Notes: generated from the sequence alone by a model not told the origin. DNA of 64,000 nt from Streptosporangium nondiastaticum (GCF_003011965.1 NZ_PXWG01000029.1:1-64000), one strand, 5' to 3'. Counted from the stretch's first letter, positions 15,804-24,528 are shown. Numbers and translations: made by a program.

Positions 15804-16658
15804 ATGTCTGACGTCGACACCCCCATCGGCCCCATCGGCGCCCCCATCGGGGCCGCCACCGGGGCGGCCGGCATTCCCGCCGGAGCCGGCGCGCGCATGC
15901 CCGCGCTCTACCTCTCGCACGGCGCCCCGCCCCTCGCCGACGACGAGCTCTGGACCGCCGAGCTCGCCGCCTGGTCCGCCGACCTGCCCCGGCCGGCCGC
16001 GATCCTCGTCGTCTCCGCCCACTGGGAGGAGGCGCCCCTCGCCCTCGGCGCGACGCGGACCGTCCCGCTCGTGTACGACTTCTGGGGCTTCCCCGAGCAC
16101 TACTACCGGGTCCGCTACGCCGCCCCCGGCGCTCCGGAGCTCGCCGAGCGCGTCCGCAAGACGCTGCGCGGCGCCGGCACGCCCGTGCAGGACGTCCCGG
16201 ACCGGGGCCTCGACCACGGCGCGTACGTCCCGCTCGTCGAGATGTACCCGGACGCGGACGTCCCCGTCCTCCAGATATCCCTGCCCACCCTCGAACCGCG
16301 CCGGCTGATGGAGATCGGGCGCAAGCTCGCGCCGCTCCGCGACGAGGGCGTCCTGATCGTCGGCAGCGGCTTCTTCACCCACAACCTGGCCGCGCTGCGG
16401 CACGCGGGCTCCGGGCCGCCCGGCTGGTCGGCGGAGTTCGACGCGTGGGGGCGCGAGGCGCTCGCCGCGCAGGACGTCGACGCCCTCCTGGACTTCGAGC
16501 GCAAGGCCCCGGCGGGCCGCCTCGCCCACCCGCGGACCGAGCACTTCGCCCCGCTGTTCGTCACGCTCGGCGCGGCCGAGGGCGAGCTGGACAGCCAGCG
16601 CAGCGTCATCGACGGGTTCTGGATGGGGCTGGCGAAGCGCTCGGTCCAGTTCGGGTAG
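15804..16658 (+). CDS. LigB/DODA-type class III extradiol ring-cleavage dioxygenase
   Basis: A 284-residue protein of the 4,5-DOPA dioxygenase (YgiD/DODA) family, which opens catechol rings with a metal held by His residues. Candidate ligands are in LYLSHGAPP, VVSAHWEE, DRGLDHGAYVPL and RTEHFAPLF. The N-terminal 30 residues are a Gly-Ala-Pro-Ile repeat unlike the rest. GGAGGG lies upstream of the ATG at 15804. It is divergent from a MarR gene. The exact substrate is unknown. Confidence 0.9.
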   Translation: MSDVDTPIGPIGAPIGAATGAAGIPAGAGARMPALYLSHGAPPLADDELWTAELAAWSADLPRPAAILVVSAHWEEAPLALGATRTVPLVYDFWGFPEHYYRVRYAAPGAPELAERVRKTLRGAGTPVQDVPDRGLDHGAYVPLVEMYPDADVPVLQISLPTLEPRRLMEIGRKLAPLRDEGVLIVGSGFFTHNLAALRHAGSGPPGWSAEFDAWGREALAAQDVDALLDFERKAPAGRLAHPRTEHFAPLFVTLGAAEGELDSQRSVIDGFWMGLAKRSVQFG

Positions 16659-16692
16659 TCCGGGCAGTCCGGGCAGTCCGGGCAGTCCGGGG
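16657..16692 (+). repeat. Four tandem 9-bp units (AGTCCGGGC)
   Basis: The array begins within the stop codon of the dioxygenase gene and continues downstream; the fourth unit has one mismatch. Confidence 0.85.
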
Positions 16693-16838
16693 AGAGCGGG
16701 TAGAGCCGGCAGGCAGGGTGAGCATCGGGGCGGGCCGGGTGCGTAGGGGTGCATCGGCCTTCACGCTAGGGCCGCTCGTCCGGAATGCGGAACCGTCTGA
16801 GGTCCTACGTCGCAGGCCCTGTCCTGTCCTGTCACGCG

Positions 16839-17306
16839 TCACTCGCCGCGTCGCGTCGCCTCACGCCGCATGTCGGCCCGGTGCTCGTGCCCGTAGAAGA
16901 CGTAGTACGAGGCCACCCCCATGCCCAGCCCGGTCAGCACGCCGATGCCCGCCGAGCGGATTACCGTACCGCCGCTGAGGGCGTGCAGGAATCCCATGCT
17001 GCCGCCGAAGAGCGCCCCGAAGGCCGCCGCGCGGACCTCGGCGATCATCGTGTTGCGCTCGCGGAGCAGGGCGTAGCCGGCCGCCATCGCGATCAGGCCG
17101 GCGACGACGCCGATGACGACCGCGGCGCCCGTGGTGTAGCCGTTGTTGCCGGCCAGGAAGATGGCGAAGAGTCCGAGGGCGACCCCTCCCGTGAGGGGCA
17201 CGGCCCAGGTCCAGCGGGCCGGTTCGCCCAGGCGGGTGCCGCGCGCCACCGGGCCGGGGCCCTCGTGGGCGGCGTGGTGGTGCCCGGGCATGATCGAGTG
17301 CGTCAT
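16839..17306 (-). CDS. Four-helix membrane protein, function unknown
   Basis: A 155-residue protein: His-rich N-terminus (MPGHHHAAHE), then about four membrane helices (WAVPLTGGVALGLFAIFLAG, GAAVVIGVVAGLIAMAAGYA, GALFGGSMGFLHAL, AGIGVLTGLGMGVASYYVFY) and a polar His/Arg tail. GAGAGGAG precedes the ATG at 17306. The His-rich ends may bind metal, but this is a guess. The gene is divergent from hrdD. Confidence 0.75.
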   Translation of the reverse strand: MTHSIMPGHHHAAHEGPGPVARGTRLGEPARWTWAVPLTGGVALGLFAIFLAGNNGYTTGAAVVIGVVAGLIAMAAGYALLRERNTMIAEVRAAAFGALFGGSMGFLHALSGGTVIRSAGIGVLTGLGMGVASYYVFYGHEHRADMRREATRRGE

Positions 17307-17751
17307 CGCGGGGCTCCTCTCTCGTCCCACCCCGTCCCACCAGCGCACACCCGCGCCGGGGCGGGGGCAAATCGATCAAAGGGTGCACGGCAACCACGGA
17401 GCCGTCCGCGCCGTCCTTGAGGGTGGGAGACCGGTCAAGGGCGACGCTCCCGCCGGTGTGACGACCGTCTCAGCCGGCTGCGGCACCAGGGGCGCGCGGG
17501 ACTGCCGGGACACCTCGCCGTGTGGTCTGACCTGCGCTTCCGTAGGTCTTCCCGGCATGCCTCCGACGCCTGTGGCCGCGCAGGATACTGCATGATCACC
17601 AAAAACAAGATGTTCCGTGGGAATTCTGTCCGGATTCCAGTCGTTCTTTCCATCGGACGGGGCAACCGTGACAGGGTCCGCCCAACAGGGAAGCCCGTTC
17701 GGGCCACGTGCCCCGCCCGTCCCGCGACCGACTCATCGCAAGGGAGTACGC
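17307..17751. other. Intergenic region carrying the hrdD promoter
   Basis: 445 bases without a supported gene between the divergent membrane-protein gene and hrdD. The only recognisable element is the SigR-type promoter at 17619-17645. The short frames here have no ribosome site. Confidence 0.65.
17619..17645 (+). promoter_or_regulatory. SigR-type promoter of hrdD
   Basis: GGGAAT at 17619-17624, exactly 18 bases, then GTT at 17643-17645. This matches the GGGAAT-N18-GTT consensus of the Streptomyces thiol-oxidative-stress sigma factor SigR, and hrdD is a known SigR target in S. coelicolor. Transcription would start at about 17652, leaving a leader of roughly 100 bases. Confidence 0.8.
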
Positions 17752-18753
17752 ATGGCAACCCGTGCCGTCGCCCGTCGTCAGACTGCCGACAAGGGCGCTG
17801 AGGGGGCGAGCAGTGTGCGCGCCTCCGGGGAGATCGCCGACCGCGATCTGGTGGGCATGTATCTCGACGAGATCGCGCGTACGCCCCTGCTCGACGCCGC
17901 CAAGGAGGTCGAGCTCTCCCAGACCATCGAGGCGGGCGTCTACGCCCAGCAGGTCCTCGACGGCCTGGAGGATCCGGGCAAGGGCGCGAAGGCCGCCTCG
18001 CGCGAGGAGCTGGAGGCCATAGCGGCCGAGGGCGCGCGGGCCAAGGACGTCTTCATCAAGTCCAACCTGCGTCTGGTCGTGGCCGTGGCCCGCCGCTATC
18101 CGCGCAGCGGCCTGCCCCTCCTCGACCTGATCCAGGAGGGCAACGCGGGCCTCGTGCGCGCCGTGGAGAAGTTCGACTACACCAAGGGCTTCAAGTTCTC
18201 CACGTACGCGACGTGGTGGATCCGCCAGGCGATCACCCGCTCCATCGCCGACCAGTCCCGCACGATCCGGCTTCCCGTCCACCTCGTGGAGGAGCTCGGC
18301 CGGATCCGGCGCGTCCAGCGCGAGTTCAACCGCGAGAACGGGCGCGACCCCGAGCACGCCGAGATCGCCGAGGAGCTGGGCACCACCGCCGAGCGCGTCG
18401 GCGACGTCCTGGACTGGGCCCGCGACCCGGTCAGTCTGAACATGTCCGTCGACGACGAGGGCGAGACCCAGTTCGGCGACCTGCTGGAGGACACCTCCGC
18501 GGTGTCGCCCGAGCAGTCGGTGATCGCCCTGCTGCGCAGCGAGGAGCTGGAGGACCTCATCGGCCGCCTCGACCAGCGGACCGCTTCGATCATCAAGGCG
18601 CGCTACGGCATCGAGGACGGCCGCGAGCGCACCCTCACCGAGGTCGGCAAGCAGCACGGCCTGACCCGGGAGCGGATCCGGCAGATCGAGAAGCACGCCC
18701 TGCTGGAGCTCAAGAAGATGGCGCACGACACGGGCTTCGACGCGGCGGCGTAG
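17752..18753 (+). CDS. hrdD: Group 2 sigma factor HrdD
   Basis: A 333-residue RpoD-like sigma factor. Region 1.2 is DLVGMYLDEIARTPLLDAA; regions 2.1-2.4 cover SNLRLVVAVARRYPRSGLPL to STYATWWIRQAITRSIADQS; region 3 contains LPVHLVEELGRIRRVQREF; region 4.2 is RERTLTEVGKQHGLTRERIR. It lacks the long region 1.1 of the essential HrdB. The MATRAVARRQ start and overall length match HrdD. The ATG at 17752 has AAGGGAG upstream. A SigR-type promoter lies about 110 bases upstream. Confidence 0.93.
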   Translation: MATRAVARRQTADKGAEGASSVRASGEIADRDLVGMYLDEIARTPLLDAAKEVELSQTIEAGVYAQQVLDGLEDPGKGAKAASREELEAIAAEGARAKDVFIKSNLRLVVAVARRYPRSGLPLLDLIQEGNAGLVRAVEKFDYTKGFKFSTYATWWIRQAITRSIADQSRTIRLPVHLVEELGRIRRVQREFNRENGRDPEHAEIAEELGTTAERVGDVLDWARDPVSLNMSVDDEGETQFGDLLEDTSAVSPEQSVIALLRSEELEDLIGRLDQRTASIIKARYGIEDGRERTLTEVGKQHGLTRERIRQIEKHALLELKKMAHDTGFDAAA

Positions 18754-18790
18754 TGACGTAGCGGCTTAATAGGGCATAACCTCATAGACC

Positions 18791-18825
18791 GGGCCCCGGC
18801 GCCACCCCCCCCTGCGTCGGGGCCC
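18791..18825 (+). terminator. hrdD terminator
   Basis: GGGCCCCG and CGGGGCCC pair across about 19 bases, followed by TCCTTTG, just downstream of the hrdD stop. Confidence 0.65.
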
Positions 18826-18890
18826 TCCTTTGCCCTCCTATCCGTTGTCCTCCTGCCCGCTCAGGTGGCCGCTGCCCTCCTGCCCGCTGC

Positions 18891-19850
18891 TCAGGTGGCC
18901 GCGCGGCTGATCCGTGCCCCCAGCTCGCGCAGGTGCTCCACCAGCTCCCGCGGCTCGTGGACCGTGAAGTCGCAGTCCAGCAGGGCCAGCCGGAAGGCGA
19001 CCCACTCCAGGGAGTCGGCGACCTCCAGGTCGATCCGGCAGGTCGTGCCGTCGACCGGCTGCGGGGCCCCGAGGTGCTGCGGGAGCCGTGCCGCGACGAA
19101 CTCCGCGGGGGCGTGCAGCGTCGCGACGACCCGCATCGTCGACTGCATCCGGCCCAGCGAGCCCTTCATGAACTCGGCGGCGTTCGCGGCCGGCAGCTCG
19201 CGCGGCGCGAAGCGGGCGCCCGTCGCGAACGGCTCGCTGACCCGGTCGACCCGGAAGGTCCGCCAGTCGCCGCGGTCGATGTCGTAGGCGACGAGGTACC
19301 AGCGGCGCCCGGTGCTCACCAGCCGGTGCGGCTCGACGAGCCGCTGCGTCTCGGCGCCGTCCCCCTTGCGGTACGTGAAGCGCAGCCGCTCGTTGCCGGT
19401 GGCGGCCGAGGCCATGACCGTCAGCGTCCGCGGGTCGACCGTCGCGCCGTCCCCGGACGTGATCGGGACCGTGGCCGCCTGCAGGGCCGAGACCCGGTGC
19501 CGCAGCCGGGACGGCAGCACCTGTTCCAGCTTGGCGAGGGCCCGCACGGACGCCTCCTCGATGCCGTCGACGGCGTGCCCGGCGCCCGCCCGCAGCCCCA
19601 CGGCGATGGCCACGGCCTCCTCGTCGTCGAGGACGAGGGGCGGCAGCGCGGCGCCGGCCGCGAGCCGGTAGCCGCCGACCGCGCCCATCGTGGCCTGTAC
19701 GGGATAGCCGAGGTCCCGCAGCCGCTCGATGTCCCGCCGGATGGTGCGCGTGGTCACGCCGAGCCGCTCGGCCAGCTCGCTGCCCGGCCACTCGCGGGGG
19801 GTCTGGAGCAGGGAGAGCAGGTTCAGGAGCCGTGCCGGAGTGTCGGTCAT
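18891..19850 (-). CDS. WYL-domain transcriptional regulator (YafY type)
   Basis: A 319-residue regulator: N-terminal HTH (WPGSELAERLGVTTRTIRRD, residues 21-40), then a WYL domain (about 145-225, with GRRWYLVAYDIDRGDWRTFR) and a C-terminal WCX-like region. WYL domains sense nucleic acids or small molecules. It is divergent from an MFS pump; a GGACA-N5-TGTCC dyad between them is a likely operator. The ATG at 19850 is the natural start. Confidence 0.9.
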   Translation of the reverse strand: MTDTPARLLNLLSLLQTPREWPGSELAERLGVTTRTIRRDIERLRDLGYPVQATMGAVGGYRLAAGAALPPLVLDDEEAVAIAVGLRAGAGHAVDGIEEASVRALAKLEQVLPSRLRHRVSALQAATVPITSGDGATVDPRTLTVMASAATGNERLRFTYRKGDGAETQRLVEPHRLVSTGRRWYLVAYDIDRGDWRTFRVDRVSEPFATGARFAPRELPAANAAEFMKGSLGRMQSTMRVVATLHAPAEFVAARLPQHLGAPQPVDGTTCRIDLEVADSLEWVAFRLALLDCDFTVHEPRELVEHLRELGARISRAAT

Positions 19851-19873
19851 GACTCCAGGGTCGCAGCGAAGTG

Positions 19874-19888
19874 GGACACAAGCTGTCC
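19874..19888. promoter_or_regulatory. Candidate WYL-regulator operator
   Basis: Perfect dyad GGACA-N5-TGTCC, 24 bases from the regulator start in a divergent promoter. It could control both the regulator and the MFS gene. Confidence 0.5.
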
Positions 19889-19979
19889 TACATGGGGGCT
19901 ACGGTCGTTTCATACGCCGAACACGCCCCACCCATCCACCCGTCTCACGACTCTCACGACCGAAAGGCCAGGTCCATCC

Positions 19980-21467
19980 ATGACCACCGATTCACCGCCC
20001 ACCGACCGCCGCCGCTGGCTGGCGCTCGCGGTAGTGATGACCGCTTCCTTCATGGATCTGGTCGACGTCACCATCGTCAACATCGCGATGCCCAGCATCC
20101 GGCGGGACATCGACGCCTCCTTCAGCGTCCTGCAGTGGCTCAGCGAGGGGTACGCCCTGGCCTTCGCGATCGGCCTGATCACCGGTGGCCGGCTGGGCGA
20201 CATCTACGGCCGCAAGAAGGTGTTCCTGCTGGGCATCGGCGGCTTCACGCTGGCCTCGATGCTGTGCGGCATCGTCAGCGACCCGCAGCTGCTCGTCGGC
20301 GCGCGCGTCCTGCAGGGCCTGATGGGCGCCCTGATGGTGCCGCAGGTGCTGTCGATCATCCACGTGACGTTCCCCGCGCACGAGCGCGGCAAGGTCTTCG
20401 GCATGTTCGGCGCGGTCGTCGGCCTCGGCGCCGTCTCCGGCCCGCTGCTGGGCGCCCTGCTCACCCAGTGGAACCTCTTCGGCCTCGAATGGCGCCCGAT
20501 CTTCCTGATCAACCTGCCCGTCGGCATCGCCGGCCTGATCCTCGGCCGCCGCTTCATCACCGAGTCCAAGGCCCCGAAGGCCCTCAAGCTCGACCTCGTC
20601 GGCGTCGCCCTGGCCAGCGTCGGCCTGCTCATGCTGCTCTACCCGCTCACCCAGGGCCGCGAGCACGACTGGCCGCTGTGGGGCTTCATATCCATGGCCG
20701 CCTCCCTGCCCGTCTTCGGCGCCTTCGTCGCGTACGAGCGCCACAAGACCCGCAAGGACGGCTCGCCGCTGGTCGAGCTCTCGCTGTTCCGGGTCCGCAG
20801 CTTCGCGGGCGGCGTCGGCGTGCAGCTGGTCTTCGGCATGACCACGGGCATCTTCTTCATGGTCTGGACGATGTACATGCAGATCGGCCTCGGCTGGTCC
20901 GCGCTGCGGGCGGGCCTGACCGGCATCCCGTTCTCGCTCGCCGTGTCGACGGCGGCCGGCATGTCCGTCCAGAAGCTCGTCCCCCGCTTCGGCCGGAAGG
21001 TGCTGCAGGCGGGCGCCCTGGTCATGGCCGCCGGCGTCCTGACGTACATCTGGGAAGCGGACCGCTACGGCGCCGACATCAAGTCCTGGCAGATGGCGCT
21101 CCCGCTCATCGTGATGGGCGCGGGCATGGGCCTGATCGTCTCCCCGATCACCGACGCCATCCTCTCCGAGGTCCCGCGCGAGCACGCCGGATCCGCGTCC
21201 GGCCTGATCAACACCACGATGCAGCTGGGCAACGCGATCGGGCTCGGCCTGGTCTCGGTCGCCTTCTTCTCCGTCGTGGACGACGCGGACCCGCGGCGCG
21301 AGTCGATGGCCGACATCTTCGGCGGCGCGTTCACCCACGCGCTGTGGTGGGTCGCGGGCGGCATGGCACTGGTCTTCGCCCTGCTGTTCCTCCTTCCGAA
21401 GCGGCGGGCGGTGGAGGACGCCCCGGCGATGGAGCACGAGCCGGAGGCGGAGCTGGCGGCGGCCTGA
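19980..21467 (+). CDS. MFS transporter, DHA2 family
   Basis: A 495-residue drug/proton antiporter with 14 hydrophobic segments. TM1 carries MDLVDVTIVNIAMPSI (motif D1), motif A is GGRLGDIYGRKK, and the TM5 region is GAVVGLGAVSGPLLGALL. The C-terminus is acidic. The ATG at 19980 follows GAAAGG; the in-frame extension upstream runs through the divergent regulator gene and is not real. Probably repressed by the WYL regulator. Substrate unknown. Confidence 0.95.
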   Translation: MTTDSPPTDRRRWLALAVVMTASFMDLVDVTIVNIAMPSIRRDIDASFSVLQWLSEGYALAFAIGLITGGRLGDIYGRKKVFLLGIGGFTLASMLCGIVSDPQLLVGARVLQGLMGALMVPQVLSIIHVTFPAHERGKVFGMFGAVVGLGAVSGPLLGALLTQWNLFGLEWRPIFLINLPVGIAGLILGRRFITESKAPKALKLDLVGVALASVGLLMLLYPLTQGREHDWPLWGFISMAASLPVFGAFVAYERHKTRKDGSPLVELSLFRVRSFAGGVGVQLVFGMTTGIFFMVWTMYMQIGLGWSALRAGLTGIPFSLAVSTAAGMSVQKLVPRFGRKVLQAGALVMAAGVLTYIWEADRYGADIKSWQMALPLIVMGAGMGLIVSPITDAILSEVPREHAGSASGLINTTMQLGNAIGLGLVSVAFFSVVDDADPRRESMADIFGGAFTHALWWVAGGMALVFALLFLLPKRRAVEDAPAMEHEPEAELAAA

Positions 21468-21484
21468 TCGGAAGCCGACACCCT

Positions 21485-21522
21485 CGAAGCGCCTGGTGGG
21501 CTGTGCCCCACCAGGCGCTTCG
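21485..21522. terminator. Terminator after the MFS gene
   Basis: Perfect 16-base arms (21485-21500 and 21507-21522, CGAAGCGCCTGGTGGG) with a 6-base loop. Confidence 0.85.
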
Positions 21523-21601
21523 CCATAACTGACGGGCCTTTCGGTGGGGTCGAACGTATATTTGGCACCTTGTCATGCCGAATTGCGCCCCAGGAGTACC
21601 G

Positions 21602-22381
21602 ATGCGTTTACGCCGCCCCGTCGCCCTCACGAGTAGCACCGCTGCAGCACTGCTGCTGTGCGCGGGGTGTTCCGAGGCCCGGAAACCGTCCGTCGACCAC
21701 GGGGCGGCCGTACGGGCGGCGGTGGACGCGACCGGCCGCAGCACGGCCCGCATCGACGAAAAGATCGAGATGGGCGACGGCGAGAGCCAGAAGTACACCA
21801 TCTCCATCACGGGCGACTTCGACATGGCCGGCGACAAGGGCCGCCTCACGGCCGCGCTCGACGCCTCCCCCCAGCGCCTCGACGAGATCTTCGCGAACGG
21901 CAACGTCTACCTGAAGGGCGTGGACCCGGCGGCACCGGAGACGTGGGGCTTCGTCGCCCGCGACAAGGTGGAGGCCCGCTACCTCCTCCGCGCCCCGGCG
22001 AACGACCCGGAGCACGTGCTGCGGCAGGTGGCCGCGATGCGCAAGGTCAAGAAGGAGGGTGAGGAGAAGGTGAACGGGGCCCGCACCGTGCACTACAGCG
22101 GCACGCTCGACTTCGACACGGCCACCCTCCGCATGGAAGCGGAGATGCGCACGAAGGTCGACCAGGCTCGCGAACTGTCCGGTGGCGAACTCCCCATCCG
22201 GGCGGAAGCCTGGATCGATGACCAGGGCCACATCGTCCGTACCCGGATCTCGCACCACGTGGGCGCGGCCGGCAGCACCGCGACGATGACCCTGTCGAAC
22301 GTCGGAAAGCCGGTGGAAACGAAGGCCCCGAAGGATGCGGCCCCGGTGGTGCTGGAGAGAAGCGGCCCTCTCATGGGTTGA
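21602..22381 (+). CDS. LppX/LprG-like (DUF1396) lipoprotein
   Basis: A 259-residue exported lipoprotein. The signal peptide ends at LLLCAGC; the lipobox is slightly unusual because Cys rather than Leu sits at -3. The mature part has the beta-rich pattern of LppX/LprG-fold proteins, which carry lipids across the envelope in mycobacteria: YTISITGDFDMAG, NVYLKG, TVHYSGTLDF, IRAEAWIDDQGHIVR. The ATG at 21602 has AGGAG upstream. It ends 11 bases inside the convergent DUF6879 gene. Its role in Streptomyces is unknown. Confidence 0.8.
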   Translation: MRLRRPVALTSSTAAALLLCAGCSEARKPSVDHGAAVRAAVDATGRSTARIDEKIEMGDGESQKYTISITGDFDMAGDKGRLTAALDASPQRLDEIFANGNVYLKGVDPAAPETWGFVARDKVEARYLLRAPANDPEHVLRQVAAMRKVKKEGEEKVNGARTVHYSGTLDFDTATLRMEAEMRTKVDQARELSGGELPIRAEAWIDDQGHIVRTRISHHVGAAGSTATMTLSNVGKPVETKAPKDAAPVVLERSGPLMG

Positions 22382-22904
22382 GCCGCGCCTGGAACTGCCG
22401 CGTGGCGACGGCGTGATGCCAGGCCGCGTCCCGCGCCTGGCACGCGTGGACGACGGCCTGGGCATCTTCACGAACGCGGACGCCGAGATCCTGCCCCTGG
22501 TCGTCGAAGACGAACTCGACGACGGTCCGGGAATCAAACAGCCAGAAGTCGAAATCCGGCAGACCGATGCGCACGGCGTCGGCCCGGTACAGATTCCGGA
22601 TGTCCTCGCCCGCTTCGACATTCCCCAGACCGGAAGCCAGCAGGAAGCGCTGCCCTTCCGTCGGCGGATCGTCCACGAGCCGTACCCGCTCGAACCGCTT
22701 CCCGAGCTCCGTCTGCTTGCGGACGTTGCCGTGCCAGGGATGGTCGGGCTGGTAGCCGAACGCCGTCCGGCCGGCTTTGAACCGCGCCCATTTAGGGCTG
22801 AGCCGGTCCGAGGCGTACCCGCGCTGTGTCTCCAGTCGCCATGCGGTGTGCTCGAAGTCCTCGAAGAAGTGGGTGATGTCCTCGAAAGGAACGAGCTCCG
22901 CCAT
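22371..22904 (-). CDS. DUF6879 family protein, copy b
   Basis: A 177-residue soluble protein. Shared signature with the copy at 25371-25916: FEHTAWRLET, GKRFERVR, PPTxGQ, GEDIRNL, DFWLFDSR, RDAAWHHA. DUF6879 proteins usually sit next to XRE/DUF5753 regulators in Streptomyces and may be their partners, but no activity is established. GAGGAGG precedes the ATG at 22904. It is the last gene of the minus-strand cluster, 75 bases after the methyltransferase. Confidence 0.85.
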   Translation of the reverse strand: MAELVPFEDITHFFEDFEHTAWRLETQRGYASDRLSPKWARFKAGRTAFGYQPDHPWHGNVRKQTELGKRFERVRLVDDPPTEGQRFLLASGLGNVEAGEDIRNLYRADAVRIGLPDFDFWLFDSRTVVEFVFDDQGQDLGVRVREDAQAVVHACQARDAAWHHAVATRQFQARLNP

Positions 22905-22979
22905 GATCCTCCTCAGTGCCGGTTGAACACTGCCCACACTTGGGCGACCGAACACCCGTCGGCCGGATTGACGTCTCTG

Positions 22980-24146
22980 TCACAAGACGCAGCTCGGATC
23001 GTCCAGCCAGACGCGGGTGCGTCCTCCCTGCTCGACGGTCAGCCCGAAGCGTTCGAAGCCGGGACGGCCGTGGGCCTGCCACCACTCGTGTGCCGTCTCC
23101 ACCTCGTCCCAGAGTCGGCGCGGTCCGGACTGGTAGACCTTGGCCTCGTTCCGGCCGGCACGGAAGACGGCGGCCGCCCATGACGTGTCCGAGAGCCCGT
23201 AGAGCCAGACGGTGCGCCGTCCCTCCCGTTCGCGGTCGGCTACGCGGGTGACGTCCGGTACGAGCAGGCCCGGCACGAACCCGTCCAGGTCGGCCGCGGG
23301 CAGCGACGTGACCGAGGTGTCGGCGCGGTCCATCGCCCCCGGCGGCACGTACGCCGCGTGCTGCCGCCGCACCAGCCGCTGCGAGCGCATCCGCATGAAG
23401 CCCACGGGGCGGGTGAAGGGGCCGGACGCGCTCCGGCCGTCCTCGGCGACGACCAGCCGGGCCGTGGCCTCCTCCGGGCCGTAGTACGTGCCCCAGGGGA
23501 CGAGGATGACCCCGCCGGGGACGGTCTGGTCGACCCATTCGAACGGGATGTCCCGCAGACCGCAGGTCGCGATGATCCGGTCGTACGGGGCGCGTTCGGG
23601 GAAGCCCAGGCATCCGTCACGGTGCAGGACGCGGACCGGTAGCCCGGCCCGCTGCAACGCCGCCCGCGCGTCGGTCGCTACGACACCGTCCACGTCCACC
23701 GTGACGACGTTGCCCGCCCCGGCCCGGTGGGCGAGCAGTGCCGCGTTCCAGCCCGTGCCCGTCCCGATCTCCAGCACCCGCTGCCCTTCGCGGACGTCCA
23801 GGTCCGCGAGCATGGAGAAGACCAGGCTCGGCATCGACGACGAGGAACTGAACGACCTTCCGGGCTCCGGTCCGTTGTGGGCGCCGTCGTCCCACTGCGT
23901 GACGATGGGGCAGTCGGAGTCGGCGTACCTCTGCCACGCGTCCGGGTCGCGCGCCTTGTCGACCGTGCGGCTGCGGCCGGTGGCCATGTCGTGCGGCCAC
24001 ATCACGCCGGGCAGGAAGTCGGCCCGGCGCACGGCGTCGAAGGCGGCGACCCAGGCGGGTTCGAGGGCGCCCGTGCGGAGGAGGAGCCGGCGGAGTCCGT
24101 CCCGGCCGGAGTCCACGTCGGCGGCCTGTGCGGTTGGTGTGGTCAT
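22980..24146 (-). CDS. Protein-L-isoaspartate O-methyltransferase homologue with C-terminal extension (RiPP type)
   Basis: A 388-residue SAM methyltransferase. Residues about 80-235 are a PIMT-like core: the Ser-rich SSSSMPSLVFSML stretch, motif I VLEIGTGTGWNAALLA (124-139), DRIIATCGLRDIP and GGVILVPWGT. Ordinary PIMT repair enzymes end near residue 220; here about 150 residues follow, ending in WQAHGRPGFERFGLTV and VWLD. I recognise that ending as the C-terminal motif of PIMT homologues in lasso-peptide, graspetide, lanthipeptide and imiditide loci, which methylate an Asp that then closes to aspartimide. The ATG overlaps the stop of the upstream peptide gene (ATGA), as expected for enzyme and substrate. 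Confidence 0.85.
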   Translation of the reverse strand: MTTPTAQAADVDSGRDGLRRLLLRTGALEPAWVAAFDAVRRADFLPGVMWPHDMATGRSRTVDKARDPDAWQRYADSDCPIVTQWDDGAHNGPEPGRSFSSSSSMPSLVFSMLADLDVREGQRVLEIGTGTGWNAALLAHRAGAGNVVTVDVDGVVATDARAALQRAGLPVRVLHRDGCLGFPERAPYDRIIATCGLRDIPFEWVDQTVPGGVILVPWGTYYGPEEATARLVVAEDGRSASGPFTRPVGFMRMRSQRLVRRQHAAYVPPGAMDRADTSVTSLPAADLDGFVPGLLVPDVTRVADREREGRRTVWLYGLSDTSWAAAVFRAGRNEAKVYQSGPRRLWDEVETAHEWWQAHGRPGFERFGLTVEQGGRTRVWLDDPSCVL

Positions 24147-24442
24147 TTGCCGTGCGTCCCGCCGCCGGGAGGCGTCGAGCCGTCCGGGGTCGGCTCGTCG
24201 GGCGGGGTCCAGGGCTGCCCGGGGTGACCGTCGCCTTCGTCCTGCGGCTTTCCGTGGCCACCGGCCTGCGCGTACGGGGTGCTCGGGTGGACGCTCATCA
24301 CGCGCTCCTCCGGTTGATCGGTGTGCTCCTGCTCGTGCCGCGCCCTCGCTTCCGAGAGCACGATGACGTCGCCCCAGCGGCCGTCCCGCACGGCGGTCGC
24401 GCGGGCGAGGGTGAGTTTGAGGCACTGCCTGCATCGGGTCAT
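24143..24442 (-). CDS. Small acidic Pro/Gly-rich peptide; candidate RiPP precursor
   Basis: An open frame of 99 codons. Residues 1-48 hold a CRQC pair and a charged helical stretch (DVIVLSEARARHEQEH); residues 49-99 are rich in Gly, Pro, His and Asp (GDGHPGQPWTPPDEPTPDGS). A strong GGAGGAG lies six bases before an internal ATG at 24298, giving a 51-residue product, while the ATG at 24442 has no clear ribosome site. Either form ends overlapping the methyltransferase start. Two Asp-Gly pairs are natural aspartimide sites. I infer it is the methyltransferase substrate; it could instead be an unrelated small protein. Confidence 0.6.
   Translation of the reverse strand: MTRCRQCLKLTLARATAVRDGRWGDVIVLSEARARHEQEHTDQPEERVMSVHPSTPYAQAGGHGKPQDEGDGHPGQPWTPPDEPTPDGSTPPGGGTHGK
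24306..24312 (-). promoter_or_regulatory. Strong internal ribosome site (GGAGGAG) for a 51-residue peptide
   Basis: On the minus strand GGAGGAG is followed by six bases and ATG at 24298. It lies inside the 99-codon frame and is the best ribosome site of the cluster, so the short peptide may be the main product. Confidence 0.65.
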
Positions 24443-24462
24443 GGCAGGACCGTAGGAGCGGT

Positions 24463-24497
24463 TGTTTCGCGTGTCGCGCGGTGTTTCTCGATGTTTC
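24463..24497. promoter_or_regulatory. TGTTTC repeats, likely XRE-regulator operator
   Basis: TGTTTC occurs at 24463, 24482 and 24492, about two and one helical turns apart, in the 86-base gap before the peptide gene. GTGTTTCTCGAT (24481-24492) recurs in inverted orientation at 26013-26024 upstream of the regulator unit. This supports control of both units by the XRE protein. Confidence 0.6.
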
Positions 24498-24528
24498 CCG
24501 CAGGCGCCGGTGAGTGTCGCAGTGTTGC

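Noticed and set aside
22980..24146. Ordinary protein-repair PIMT
   Set aside because: It is about 150 residues too long and coupled to a small peptide gene; kept as an alternative but less likely.
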